Source: Nectonema munidae (lineage: Eukaryota; Nematomorpha; Nectonematoida; Nectonematidae). Taken from it: a stretch of 64,000 nt of DNA. This document shows, piece by piece, positions 36,172 through 47,649 of this stretch. Numbering within the stretch: the first letter of the stretch is position 1; every line of letters begins with the position of its first letter. The stretch is from the NCBI GenBank assembly GCA_030549495.1, contig JAUIRK010000970.1, positions 374,001 to 438,000 on the forward strand. Direction: 5' to 3'. The notes beneath the pieces were generated by a model. It was not told the origin of the DNA. It saw nothing but the letters and a program-made list of their open reading frames with translations, and ran no database searches. The position numbers and the translations under genes are program-made.

Positions 36172-37299
36172 ACTAAATTTGATGAATTTGGATACTTTTT
36201 GCGACAATTTACACGCTGAACATCTAAAAATGTATTGGCGTATTTTTAAAATTTTAAAATATTGAATTTATAAATCTTTGGAATTACATAGCTGTCTAAA
36301 AGATGGTGGACTCCTTCCAAGCGACCATCTCTCTAAAACGGACAGCTCGTGACTGCCACCACTTTTTCAAAGTACCTACTGTTTGTCTGTTTATCTTCTT
36401 CCTCGAACACATTTCTGTTAACATCGCTATCTTATCTCTAAGCCCGTTTTCATTCTCACTAATATGGCCACTTACTGATTTGACGCTTGTTTGCGATATC
36501 GAACGCTCGTGCCATAGCAATTTATATACCATTTTTCAAGAGTGAAATAGAATCAATTAATACAATTGTTAGTCTTGAAAGAAGATAGTGTGAGCTTTAT
36601 TTCTGTGACATCTAACGTGTGATTTTTTCATGTATCTAACCAAATAAGTCAATCAAACATCGATGAATATTTTTTCTTGTAAATGTTCTTTCGTGTCTCA
36701 ATTGAAATTTATATTTTACTAAAGTGACAGACTTGACCCAAGATTTAAAAAAGTCAAAGGAAAAAATTTGTGAAAATATTTTTATTAGCACCATGTTATA
36801 GTCGCCTTCTTTATCTAAAACTAGCGGCAGTTAATAAAATATTTCGGAAAACCCAGATAGCCATCATACTCAAATGACTACATGGCCGCTTAACAAGCTT
36901 CTCATGGCTCGTTCGCAAGGTTTAATTCCACATAAAATACTATCTACGAGTTCATCTTTGGTAAAAGGGCCATTGTTGATGCTCACTGTGGAAGACTTTC
37001 AGTGTCCTTTTGTGTAGATCAAACCGCTATCTTCGAAAAAGTAGAACATTCGTATGAAGGCACAGGAATAACGTCTTATTAATTTTGGGCAATGCACCAC
37101 CACGCTTCCACTTACACCTTTCTCAGTGGAACTGTTCTAATGCTACTTCAATTTTGCAGTAGCCACTTGACCAGGACATCATAAAGACTGTTGAGTAGAC
37201 GTCCATCTACATTAAGCTTAATTAAGAATGAAATAGAATAGTCAAGAGAGGTATAGGAATTTAGAAAAATTTGTTGTCTTTTTTGGAAGACGCTTGAAA
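36172..37299. other. Intergenic DNA with a GC-richer patch
   Basis: At 36290-36545 both strands are open for about 80 codons, and AGCGACCATCTCTCTAAAAC resembles a worn Tigger terminal repeat. At 36840-37200 composition is also less AT-rich. No protein family could be recognised in either patch. Confidence 0.35.
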
Positions 37300-37746
37300 G
37301 TCCGGCCCCCTCCAATAATTTCAAGGATGTGCTCCCCTGATTCAATCACATTTTTTTCATATAAACATTGCAGGTGTCTAATAGACTCTTTTCCTTCAGA
37401 CTACATTCACTCATATAAAACTCCCCAACCTTCAGTTATTTGTTTTCTCTATCAATCAAATATGCTTTCATCAATTCCTGTAATGTGTCTGATGCTGATC
37501 CTTCCCCTAACAATTTAGGATTTTTTTAACTAGTGTATACGCGATATGCAAATTTAATTAAAATATTTTCGCTGGAAGTATAGTATTTAAATGTCACCAA
37601 TTTTGTAAAAAATATAAAGTAGTCTTATAATTCTATTAAAGGGTTGTTTGAAAAGGGTCTCCCGTGGTATTTCTAGACCAGTAATTTTGAAATTTGCAAC
37701 AACAAAAAATCGCCTTCCCCAATAATTTTGAGGATGTGCGCCCCTG
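37300..37746. mobile_element. Remnant of the CAGGGGCGCAC hAT-type MITE
   Basis: Two right-hand termini are present, ATGTGCTCCCCTG ending at 37340 and GTGCGCCCCTG ending at 37746. The segment 37530-37640 repeats the interior of the MITE at 3950-4217. The segment 37650-37700 (GGTCTCCCGTGGTATTT) recurs inverted at about 52235-52280. No left end was found, so this is a fragment or two fused fragments. Confidence 0.65.
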
Positions 37747-38241
37747 GATTAAGGTCTTCTTCAGGTCTGACAGTGACTTTTTATGATAGTTTCATTTTGT
37801 ATTCTGTTTGAATAAGTGTGTAATAAATTTCCGAATGCTACCTGCTGAGTACTCTGGATAATGCAGCGAAATTATTCCCGTGATAAAACTGGTTTGGCAC
37901 CAAGGCCGTGAAGGGTTTGGTAAGCTAATGGAATGTATTTTAATGTGAATTGATGGCGGTGAATTTTTCGGGCATGATGCATTACATAATTATTAGCTTT
38001 AATACTTTTTGTTGAACTTGAGGATTTGCATACTTGTTGAATTTACAGCATATTCACGAATAAAATTAAAAATGTAAATGCGTTAATGGTATTTTACATT
38101 GCTAAATTACTTCAATACGGGTATTTTTCAACATAATGTTTTATATGATAAATAAATGATCACTTGTTGAAGCTTGATGAATACCACCAACTCATTAGCC
38201 TCATTTTTTAATTTCAAAATAATTTTGCAAGTCTTAGGTAA

Positions 38242-38375
38242 TATTTCACCCATTTGGTTACGACTTGTTAAAAACTAGACTAAAGACTAAAGGTTACCTT
38301 TAGTGTATGATTTTTTTCCATGCTGCATCCACTCTTGCCATTTTGCTTTGAGGAGAGATTTCATTGGATGATTGA
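38242..38375 (-). mobile_element. Fragment of a pogo transposase gene
   Basis: Bases 38296-38375 match 40309-40388 of the pogo element downstream with about two differences in 80. The preceding 17 bases (TATTTCACCCATTTGGT) also match, and 33-37 unlike bases lie between. It is a broken second copy close to the Hikeshi start. Confidence 0.85.
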
Positions 38376-38676
38376 AACCAATTGCGTTTTCTATCTTCTT
38401 AAAATTTTCTCTTGGAGGCGCGGAGTAACTCTTATTTTCTAATCAAACTTTTTTTTTGTTCTTATTATTTAGATTTAATCTTTAAAAACTTTTATTAATT
38501 TTTAGAAGCTCCAATGGAATTTTGACTGTATATAATTTCAATACTTGAATATGTAAAAGATAATAAATATTTTTTTGTTATAGTATTTAAAATCTTTCTT
38601 TCTCTTTTAATTGATAGTTTTATCCTTTTCAAATGTCATATACATGTGATATCCATTATTTATGGTGATGTGTTGA

Positions 38677-38796
38677 CATTTAGGACCAGCGTTACACCGG
38701 TGTCCCAAGAAATCAAAATTGTCTGCTTTAAATATATAAAATTTGATTAAAAAAGGAAGCAGACGAATAGTCTTTGAAATTCTGGTCCGCAATAGA
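38677..38796. mobile_element. TTAA-type MITE with ACACCGGTGT palindrome
   Basis: A 120-bp copy has the palindrome ACACCGGTGT at 38694-38703, 17 bases from its left end. It shares the GTCTGCTTTA and TTCTGGTCC motifs of the family. The right target site is TTAA (38797-38800); the left one is worn to TTGA. It lies about 160 bases upstream of the Hikeshi start. Confidence 0.7.
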
Positions 38797-38960
38797 TTAA
38801 GGCGCAAATTTTTGAAAACTATTCTTCTACTTATCTTTTTCATTAAGATTTTATATACCTCATAGCAGGTGCTTTTCTGGATCGTGATGTCTCATTGGCC
38901 CTGGAAGTGTATATTATTATCGTTGAATATGCTAATAATTTTATCATGAATTTTAAGAAA

Positions 38961-39587
38961 ATGATAGGTCTGATTGTTTCAGGCAGGCCAATTTTAACCG
39001 AATTTCAACAAGTTGATTCCTCTAAGATTGTATTCTCGATCCCAAATGCCTGGAACGTTAATCACATTGTTTTGTTTATATTAGATTCAACGCTAACTTC
39101 TTCCCCTTTTAGTCAGGGCGTTGTTGGAGCAGTTTACTTCAACTGCTCAGATGATCCTAACACGTGGAATCTGATTGGCTACATCAACAATGAAAAGCCT
39201 AGTGCTATATTCAAGGTTCAGAATCTGAAACCAAGCACTTCATCTTCCACAATTTTTGGGAATAACTTCTCTGCAGCTAATGCCGGCAGTCTAGTTCCTA
39301 GTTCCTCTAGCGCTCATATCGGTGTCTCAGTAGAACCTTATGAAAAGGTGAGCAAGGAGTTGGAAGCCATGAGTTCGCAATCCAAGGAATCATCCAAGAG
39401 CTTGAGTATGCGTCTTGCACAACACTTTTACAATTACGTTATTTCCTTTGCTCTCACCAAAGAGCAAATCCTGAATTCGTGTGTTAAAGAAAATGAGACA
39501 TTTTATCCGGCATCTCTTCTCAATAATTGGTTTAGCCTTGTTTCCCAAAAGATTGACAAAGATGCAAACTTTTTGAAGTCTAACTAG
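38961..39587 (+). CDS. HIKESHI: Hikeshi (Hsp70 nuclear import carrier)
   Basis: Hikeshi carries ATP-bound Hsp70 into the nucleus through FG-nucleoporin contacts, mainly under heat stress. The protein matches the family along its length. It starts MIGLIVSGRPILTEFQQV, then has FSIPNAWNVNHIVLFIL, SQGVVGAVYFNCSD, WNLIGYINNEKPSAIFKV, AHIGVSVEPYE and the C-terminal MRLAQHFYNYVISFAL segment. The ATG at 38961 aligns with the vertebrate N-terminus (MFGCLVAGR). An in-frame ATG at 38946 would add five residues (MNFKK) and cannot be excluded. At about 208 residues the length is close to the usual 197. No intron is visible, although vertebrate orthologues have several. A Ser/Ala-rich loop at about residues 85-105 is slightly longer than usual. 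Confidence 0.95.
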   Translation: MIGLIVSGRPILTEFQQVDSSKIVFSIPNAWNVNHIVLFILDSTLTSSPFSQGVVGAVYFNCSDDPNTWNLIGYINNEKPSAIFKVQNLKPSTSSSTIFGNNFSAANAGSLVPSSSSAHIGVSVEPYEKVSKELEAMSSQSKESSKSLSMRLAQHFYNYVISFALTKEQILNSCVKENETFYPASLLNNWFSLVSQKIDKDANFLKSN

Positions 39588-39615
39588 TAATTTTGTTATG
39601 TTTTTTGCATTTTTT

Positions 39616-39629
39616 AATAAACAAATAAA
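39616..39629 (+). terminator. Polyadenylation signals of Hikeshi
   Basis: Two AATAAA hexamers (39616-39621 and 39624-39629) lie about 30-40 bases past the Hikeshi stop codon. No A tract follows. Confidence 0.75.
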
Positions 39630-39865
39630 GTATACTCACTCAATATTCTTTATATATTTACATGGAACATTGAACTTTTAGATACAATTATTAGGAATAA
39701 TCAGTTTACTTTTTTCGTTGTTCATGCTCAGTAAAACGATGAAGAGCTTTATTACACAACAAAATACGAGTTAGAGAAAGACGAATGAACGAACACATAT
39801 TTATATGTATAATGCTCAATTTAATTTAGAATCGAAGGTTCAATTAACAATAAGAAGGTACCATA

Positions 39866-41547
39866 ATTCCCCACGTAGAATGCACAGTTTTTTCCCTCAA
39901 AATCAACCGTGAAAAACAGATGCGTATTATACACGGAAAAAACTATTTATTGATGAATTAAAAATAATTAAAATCAGTTTTAAAAATAAAAAAGCACATG
40001 AATATTTTTATTCGGAGCTTCCAGTCGTCATCATCATCGGAATTGTCAAAAAGTTGTTTTGCTTGCTCTATCGACATCATGTCCTCATAGAATAAATCAT
40101 CGTCATAGTCTTCAAAATCCTCATCTGTATTCTCTGTTTCTTCTAGTACTGGTGTATCTGTCCGTAAGATATCGTCCTCTGTGCCGTCCATAGCATTTGA
40201 GATTGAGCAATGCTTGAATGATTTGATAATGATGTTAGGATCTAGCTCTTTCCAAGCCTATTTCACCCATTTGGTCAAGGTTACTAAATCAGGTGCACGA
40301 GTGCGACCACCTTTAGTTTATGATTTTTTCCCATGCTGCATCCACTCTTGCCATTTTGCTTTGAGGAGAGATTTCATTGGATGATTGATGTCCACGTCTA
40401 ATGGCTGAAGTATTGATGTCATGCTTCCAGGGATGATAACTTCTGTCTTGTCTTGTTTTTGTAAATGCTTGATGAATCGGGGTTTCGGTGGCACCTGAAA
40501 GCGTCAAGAACAAGCAGGCTGTTGTCTTATTTAACAATCCCCCGGTACGATTCCTCCACACAACATTGGCCCAGTCCATCACCAATTCATCCATCCTTTT
40601 AGTTGGGAACGTACAATAACATCACTGCGAAATTATATTCCCTTTGGTAGTTTTTTTTTCTTAAAAACGATGTATGGTTGAAGTTTTGTGCCATCAACAT
40701 GCATGTCAACATCACAGTGAAACTGCTTTTTTCATGATCCGTAGATTGAATTGATATAGAAGATGCCCTTTTTTCGATAGTAGAGTTTGACGGGATATCA
40801 AAGATAAGTGGCGTTTGATCAGCATTGCTAATGAGAGAGAGGTGGATTTAGCTCTTTGTGTCGCTTGAGGAGGAATCGTTGAAATGCCTTGATCTTTTCT
40901 TCGTAGTCACCAGGTAATTTCTGCGCAATGTGGGTTCTTCGACGTACAGACAAATCATGACGTGCCATGAACCTGTAACACCAGTTACCGGAGGCCTTAA
41001 AATTGGTCAGATTGAGTGGTTCAGGAAGCAATTTTGCTTCCATGTGTATTTGAATAGCACTCAATGCGAGACTTTTTTGATGGCACTCAGCAATATAGTC
41101 CCCTAGTTGTTTCTCCAGCTGGTGCACCCCTGTTAACACGTTTCTTCCTGGGCATCTTGTTCAACGTAGTCTTTTTTGTTCGCCACTTTTTCACATTACT
41201 CTCATTTAGCGTAAATTTACAGGCAGCAGACCTATTACCATTTGACTCTGCATATTCAACCACTTGAAGTTTAAAAGCAGTGTCGTATGAACTTCTACGA
41301 AGGATTTTGATTTTATGATAAAAGAAAACAAATAAGATGAACAAAGACTTTGATTAAACAACTGTTTTATTGATTAATTCATAAACAATCGCATGATGCG
41401 TTTACATTGCAATCGATTGGAAATCTTTTTTGATAGTCATCTCAAAATGTGGGTGCGTATTATACACAGGTATAAGGATTTTTCCTTTGATTGAAACTGT
41501 AAAAAATGAGTGCGCATATACACGGGTGCGTATTATACGTGGGGAAT
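39866..41547 (-). mobile_element. pogo-type element with complete ends
   Basis: The inverted ends begin ATTCCCCACGTA, and the next bases (AATGCAC / AATACGCAC) are also similar. Both ends abut TA (39864-39865, 41548-41549). GCGTATTATACACG motifs repeat near each end. The 1.68-kb element encloses the decayed transposase at 39958-41344. Confidence 0.9.
39958..41344 (-). pseudogene. Decayed pogo transposase (BrkDBD/POGK-like type)
   Basis: From 41344 the minus strand gives a Brinker-like helix-turn-helix (RRSSYDTAFKLQVVEYAESN, then SAACKFTLNESNVKKWR). A second DNA-binding part follows (EKQLGDYIAECHQKSLALSA, ASGNWCYRFMARHDLSVRRR). Next are DDE-domain pieces (ANVVWRNRTGGLLNKTTACL) and an acidic C-terminal tail (TDEDFEDYDDDLFYEDMM). 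The parts fall in different frames with several breaks, so no whole transposase is made. Some vertebrates have domesticated genes of this type (POGK), but nothing suggests that here. Confidence 0.85.
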
Positions 41548-41670
41548 TATATATACAATTAACAGGTAATTAATATCGATCAACATAACAGTTAAATCGT
41601 AAATAAAATTAACAAGTACAATTAACTTGTAATTGTACTAATATGACATTCACCCCATGTAGGAAATAAT

Positions 41671-43364
41671 TCACCAAGAGGGCTTATAACGTTCAACAGA
41701 TTTTCTTTCGCAGGGTGATCTTAGAACAAGTTCGAGCTCTTTTTGGATCATCTCTTTGCTTTGTTTGAATTGATGACTTTGTTCCACCTCCTTTCTGGAA
41801 TCATCATAATTCCGTTCTTCAGGAATTGATACAACATATTCAGAAGTTAGCTTTTCTTGTTCAGAACAATCAGAGTTGAGATTTTGAGTCAACTGCTTTT
41901 CACTATTTACTTGCCAATCAGCGTGACCACTGCTAGGAGCCGGAGCTAAGTGTTTTAAAGAAACAGTATCTTCCTTGCTGCTTTGATATCGTATGTGTAC
42001 ATACAAATGATTTACATCCAGTACATCTACCTCCAACAGGTCGTTCGCGTTTTTACAAATTTTCAGTAAACCTCTGCATGGAGATAAGAGCCATTGTGGT
42101 AGAGCTGCTCCCGTGGAAGTTTTTCTAGAAAATTCAAAGATTAAATCATGTGGTGAAACATTTATTGAAGTATTAATTAAAGTCCTGCTTGAAGGTAACG
42201 CATCGGGGATAGTTTCTGCCCAGTTAGCTACATTTTGATTCCTAGATTTCAGAGTTATTAGGATAGATTTCCATATCGTTCCAACAAATCTTACAGACTG
42301 ACTATTTCCAGCCGGCTAGTAAGGATTCGTTCTACTGGGTACAACTTTATGAGATTTCAACAAGTTGCGAAACTGTTCACTCATGAATCCACTTTCGCGA
42401 TCAGAATGAACGTAATTTGGCAGTCCAAATACGGAAAATAAACCTGTTAACTGCTTTATCAAAGTCGTAGACCATGTGTCACGGCAAGGCAAGGCAAAAG
42501 GGAATCGCGGAAACTCGTCGACAACCACCAGAACATATTTATTGTGTGTAGGACTAGGTAGTGGTCCATTGAAGTCCAAATTGAGTCTCTCCCATGAGAG
42601 AATTTGAAGTCTAAATTGAGTCGCCAACAGCACAGTGACATTCGGAACATACGGCGCGAACTTTTGCAATTGAAAATGGTAAATTCCTACTTCTAACAAA
42701 AGCAAACAACCGCATGACTCCAGGATGAGCTAATTTTGAATAAAGGATACGGCGGTTTTCAATCGGATGATTGGCTTGAACAAAGTTGGGAGAGAGCGTC
42801 TGCAGCAACGTCCAATTTACCGGATTTATGTTCTGTCAGAGTGATAGCTGGAAAGTTCGGGTCTCCATCTTAAAATCTTGTTTTTTTGATTTTGTTAGTT
42901 TGTTTTTGGTTGAACATAAAAGAAACAGATTTTTGATCCCTCCTCAAAATGAAAAATTTACGTACTAGATCATGCTGCCAGTGCTTTAGACTCTCAATGA
43001 TCGGAAGAGGTTTTTTCTCATGATGGGATAGTTCTTCTCACTGCCTGAAAGAGTGAGAAGAGTGATCACTCTTTTCTAAGTGATCGTAGTCTCGAGGAGC
43101 GAAGCCCCTTTCGGGTTTTTCCTCTTCTGAAATCCTCTGAGAAGTCGTTGCTGGAATTGCTTGGAGGATTTTCTGAATGTCTACTCTGAGATCATCAAAT
43201 TTGTCCTCAACAGCAGCGATTCTATCGGACATCGCGTGTACGGATTCTCCGGCGAACGACGTTGAAGACTTGTCGCCGGGAGCTTTGCCCATGGCTCTGA
43301 ATAGGCAGTAGATAAGTGAAAAAATTTGGCTGAGGTTAGGAGAGAAAAAAGTGAGCAAACACAA
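41671..43364 (-). mobile_element. Ty3/gypsy LTR retrotransposon fossil
   Basis: A broken, internally shortened remnant on the minus strand. An integrase-like zone is recognisable at about 42316-42705 (VVVDEFPRFPFA, FGLPNYVHSDRESGFM), with a C-terminal zone at 41671-42036 and a gag-like N-terminal zone at 43038-43364. Protease and reverse transcriptase are not visible and no LTRs were found at its edges. It carries several breaks and looks old. It abuts the Tigger remnant on its right. Confidence 0.75.
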
Positions 43365-43432
43365 GTAATTTATTTGAAAGAGGATTATTTAAAAATATTA
43401 CATCAAAAGAAAAGAGAACTCAAACTCATTAT

Positions 43433-44946
43433 TCATACAAAAAAGTCAGTAATTTTCTTTTGCACATATCCGTTTGTGCACATCTTTTCAACAAAACTAC
43501 GAATAGTAATTATACTTTTAATTACATCTTCGGATGCTTCTTCTTTGCTCAAAATATAGCGATAGAGATTTTTTGCGATTAATTTAGCTTCATTATTATT
43601 TATCTCTTTCTCTTCTTCGTTTGTTTCTTCGTCATTATCTTCTTCAGAAGATTCATGATTTTCTAAACATCGCTGTTCCTGGATGTCTGAAATGATGTCT
43701 ATGTCTGTTTTTGCTTCGTGGGTAATCACATCGTTGTCTACGGAAACATATTCCTGAACAATTTGCTCATCAAAACATCTTTCTTTACAGAGTGATATCA
43801 GTTCTTGGGATTCTTGGGAAGCAGATACTTCAAATTGCATAGATTCCAATGGAGTTTCGTTTTGCAGAGAATATCCAGCTTTAGAAAAACAATTAATTAT
43901 TGTTTTCGTTTCTAGAGAACTCCAAGCTGTAAGAACAAATCTCATAGCCTCCATTACATTTATAGAACAACTTGGAGTCTCACCATATGCAATAATATAT
44001 CTTATCAAGTTTGTTCGGTATTTAACTTTAAATGATCTTATTATTCCTTGATCAAGAGGCTGACATATAGAAGTTGAGTTAGCCGGGAGGTAATCAACTT
44101 CAATATTTTTTAATTGATTCAATTTTTTGTGGGAACTACAGTTATCAAGTAGAAGTAAAATTCTTTTGTTCTTCGACATCATAATTTTGTCTAATTTGTT
44201 TAGCCATTCAATGAAAATTTGATTTGTCATCCACGATTTGGAATGATTTTTGTAGTCGCAGGGAAAGTGTTTAATACCTTTGAAGCATCGAGGATTTTTA
44301 TACTTTCCAATGATTAACGGAATAATTTTGTCAGTTCCAGTGGCGTTGCAGCAAAGAAGTATTGACAATCTTTCTTTGGAATGCTTTCCTCCGATACATT
44401 TTTCGCCTTTAAAAGCAAAAGTTTTAGTTGGTAACAATTTGAAAAACAACGCGCTCTCATCAGCATTATAAATGTTATCTAAAGAGTATTTTTGTAAATG
44501 CTTGGTAATTTTTTCTTTTCATTCATCCACAGTTTGTAAAGGCACATCTTTGGCTTCCCCGGATATACTTTTCCAACATATGTTATTTCTTTTTTGAAAT
44601 CTATGCAACCAACCACTGCTAGCTTTGAAGTTTGGGAAACCAAGAGATGCTGCAAAAAACGAGCTTTTTCACAAATAATCGGACCATTCAAAGGAACGTT
44701 TTTCGCTCTATTTTCGCTAAACCACTCAAATACCGCCTTTTCAACCGCATCATTGCCAGCAATACGCGTTCTTTGTCGATTAGATTTAAACAACAATGAA
44801 GAATTTGGAATTTTTTCTTTACAACTTATGCCATACTTTTTAGCAATTTCAGACTTTTTCATAATTTTTTCATCAACTTCATCTAAAATTTTCTTTTTTT
44901 CTATGAGAGAAAACTGTCTTCGTTTTGGCTTTGGCTCCATTTTCAA
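43433..44946 (-). pseudogene. Tigger transposase, nearly complete but broken
   Basis: From 44946 the minus strand encodes an N-terminal CENP-B-like helix-turn-helix (RRQFSLIEKKKILDEVDEK, KSEIAKKYGIS), then the second DNA-binding segment. The DDE domain (43433-44449) has LLLLDNCSSH and QPLDQGIIRSF around two catalytic aspartates, a C-terminal acidic stretch and a final KKITDFFV. One frame change occurs near 44650. An in-frame TGA stands near 44520, where the reading suggests tryptophan, and it separates the DNA-binding half from the catalytic half. The catalytic half stays open for 338 codons, so decay is recent. Confidence 0.9.
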
Positions 44947-45581
44947 ACTATATTAGAAAAAAAATTGAAAATAAGAAAATAAAATTTAAATCAGGGTATT
45001 TGAAAATCAAAATTTATTTTGAAAGAATTATAAACTAAAATTTAAAAAAGTTTGTTTTTGATTCAATAGCTAATAAATTGAGTTAAAACTTGAATAAACT
45101 TTGTACATATTCTCCGTGAAATTTTGTTTTATAAAATTGTTTGTTTCATTTTTAAATGATTAGTTTTGATTAGATATAAAATATTTATTATATTTTTTCA
45201 TAAATAAATTTTTTTTAATGTTTTTATATTATATAAATTTTCGAAAGACAGGCTAAAATCTAATAAGTCAGTTTAAAAAATCTAAACTCAAACTTTTTTG
45301 AGAAATTTTATGGGTTGTTTTATATATTCAACTTCGAGCAATAAAGGAATAGTCAGAGTTAGAGTTTTCATGAAAAAATATACTGCTAAGTTTATAACGA
45401 AATTTACTGCAATCGACAGATTTTGGACTTCGTTTAAACGAGAATTTCGTTCTAACGGTATTTCGTTGTATCTAAATAATTTTCATTAAATTTGGTCATA
45501 GAGCCTAGGGGATTGAAATAATTTCGTTGTAAAAGAAATTTCGTACTAACGACATTCGTTGTAACGAAGTTCGACTTACTG
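44947..45581 (-). mobile_element. 5' end of the Tigger element with terminal repeat
   Basis: Read inward from 45581, the end is CAGTAAGTCGAACTTCG, followed by several AACGAAATT-type motifs between 45390 and 45570, the usual subterminal repeats of Tigger elements. A matching terminus on the far side of the transposase (below 43433) was not found. The other end is probably lost at the junction with the gypsy fossil. Open frames here are products of these repeats. Confidence 0.7.
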
Positions 45582-45909
45582 GTCCATGCCCTTACAGGAG
45601 TTGAGAAGTACTGACCTAGAGCGTCTGACTCCATCGCTCGTCAAGCTCTTTGTCACAAGGCTATTCTTTTATTTATACACATTGGTTGACACATCTTGTC
45701 ATTAACTTGATAAACAGCCCCCGTTCTGGCACTGGAGCTTAAAATTTTGTTTAGTCAGTGTTTGCGGCTTTCTTATGTATAGGGATAGCCTCAACAAAGG
45801 TAAGGAAGTAACAGAAAGTTAACATGTATTTAAAGCATGTGCTAGTTGTCGGTAGAAGTCCAACACGATCAATTCCCCTTTGATACCGAAATAAAGCCTT
45901 TTTTTCAAT

Positions 45910-45995
45910 GAAATAAAGCTTTTTTTCAATGAGTTTGAATATAAATCGTCTGCGTTTTTTTTAAATATCGTCTGATTTCTATGGTACTTAATGGG
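45910..45995. mobile_element. Truncated TTAA-type MITE
   Basis: It matches the right two thirds of the copy at 8189-8318 almost exactly (CAATGAGTTTGAATATAAAT, ATCGTCTGATTTC, GGTACTTAATGGG) and ends at TTAA (45996-45999). The palindrome end is missing. The junction shows a short direct duplication of AAATAAAGC plus a T run at 45890-45932. Confidence 0.85.
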
Positions 45996-45999
45996 TTAA

Positions 46000-46481
46000 A
46001 TTGAAAAAAAAAAATTTTTTAATGGAACATTGATCTTGACGCAAATCTGACATCGTCAAATAGATATGCTAACTCTAGAACCAATGAACATAGAATCATT
46101 TATCAAGGCGAAGGGATGATATTCCTCAACTCCTCTATATTAAATAATCATATGAAAAAATGATAAGTGTATACGCTAATAATACAAACAAGACAATGGC
46201 AATAATATATTAAAATATCTATACAGGGGTTATTTTTGGAAAAGATACTTCCCAATTCACCTTCTCATATAATCCCCTCTGGCGTTGAATCATGCAGATA
46301 AAGCATAGCATCTTTATCAGTTATAGCATCTTATTTAAAATTAAAGATGGGAGAATCATTTATTCTTAAAATTCAAATTATTGCACTCCATATAATTATA
46401 TTTCCAAATATCATGCTAAAATTTTTAATAAAAACATCATCACTCACTGAATATTCAAAAGTATGCTTGAATTCCAGTTAG
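46000..46481. other. AT-rich DNA downstream of the sulfotransferase
   Basis: No gene was recognised. It holds the 3' end of the minus-strand sulfotransferase transcript. No AATAAA could be placed close to its stop codon. Confidence 0.4.
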
Positions 46482-47356
46482 TTAGTATTTATACATGCCT
46501 AAAACGTGGGAACAGTAATACTTCACCATAGCGAAGTACTTCAATGGCAGCGATCCCTTCCATTTGTCGATTAGCAAAAGAGGCGTTCTGCGATACGTAT
46601 TGTACCTTTCTTGTACACTCTGCGCCTCGTACCGCTTCTTCCTTTCCTTCATGGATTCAAATATGCTTTCATTGAAGGGTAATCCAAGGAATTCAAAAAT
46701 ATGCCCCAAAACAGCAAATTCGTTGCGCACTAGTCTTTCATACATCACCGTTAGTACTTTAGATGGCTGCTTAAGCTTTGACAAGTGTGCGCCTTCATTC
46801 GTGATTTCGGTGCAATAGCGCTGCACACTTTGCTCAAAACTGTTCATGTTTAGGTGGGCGGAAAGCCATGAATTGACAACGGCAAATGGGTTGCGAATTA
46901 GGTATATCATCAAGACATTTTCTTTGCCGAGAATAGATCGTACTTCTTCGAAATAATTGCGAACCACCTTGACTGCTCGAACTCTGCTTTTATTGCAGGC
47001 GTCGTTCATCATCTCGCTATCCAGTTGAGAGAAGGAGGAGCAATTTGATTGAGCAAGCTCACAATTGAATCTTTTGCGTAAATAAGCACTCCGGGATAGC
47101 GCGAATGTATAGGGATTTTTCATGAACTCGAGCCATTCTGAAACATTTTCGTAGTTGCAACTGTAAATACTCTCAAGAATGTTGTATACATCTTTTCCGT
47201 GCAAGTTGTTTATTTCAGCAAAGTGCAACGGCTCATGAATGTAAAAAAGACTTGGATAAAAATTTAGCAACTCTCCAAGATAACTAGATCCACTCCTTAT
47301 TTTAGAGTAGATTATCACATTAACATTTTCATTTATATTTTTACCTCCTTCCTTTC
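46482..47356 (-). CDS. Carbohydrate sulfotransferase, terminal exon
   Basis: The protein transfers sulfate from PAPS to a sugar hydroxyl, normally in the Golgi lumen. The 5'-phosphosulfate loop reads KIRSGSSYLGEL (residues about 6-17 counted from the GTG at 47316-47318). The 3'-phosphate loop is LIRNPFAVVNS (about 140-150), and the later YERLV and DKWKGSL motifs fit the Gal/GlcNAc/GalNAc 6-O-sulfotransferase family (CHST1-7 type). The frame has no ATG before the first motif. The open frame continues upstream to an acceptor (TTTTAG) just above 47356, so this is a 3' exon. The start codon, cytoplasmic tail and type II membrane anchor must lie in an exon to the right that was not found. The frame is intact, with TAA at 46482-46484. 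The exact sugar substrate cannot be told. Confidence 0.85.
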
Positions 47357-47560
47357 CTAAAATAGAAAATATTATATATTTATAATTACAATTTACATCT
47401 ACTTAAAAATATGAATTATTAATTAATCAGCAAAAATTAACAAGAAATTCACCTAGCATAAAAACATTATTCGATTATAATTTTAGTAACTTTCTTTCAC
47501 TAATGATAAATTTTTTATCTAAAAAAACTGTTTATCCCTCTCTCGATAAATGCACCAGTA

Positions 47561-47649
47561 ACCCATAAAATAAAAATCGCGCGCTTTAAGCTATAGGAAA
47601 ATTAATTCAAAAATAAAAGCAGACGATTAATTTTCGAAAGCGTGAAAGA
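47561..47649. mobile_element. Degraded TTAA-type MITE
   Basis: It starts CCCATAAAAT after GTAA, ends GAG before TTAA (47650-47653), and keeps AAAAGCAGACGAT of the family interior. It is 89 bp with no clear palindrome, an old copy upstream of the sulfotransferase exon. Confidence 0.5.

Noticed and set aside
36296-36545. Overlapping open frames of about 80 codons on both strands
   Set aside because: No protein family is recognisable. The GACCATCTCTCTAAAAC-type motif suggests a worn Tigger end, but no partner or transposase could be found.
36840-37200. GC-richer patch with coding-like composition downstream of MUS81
   Set aside because: No frame stays open over a useful length on either strand and no motif was recognised.
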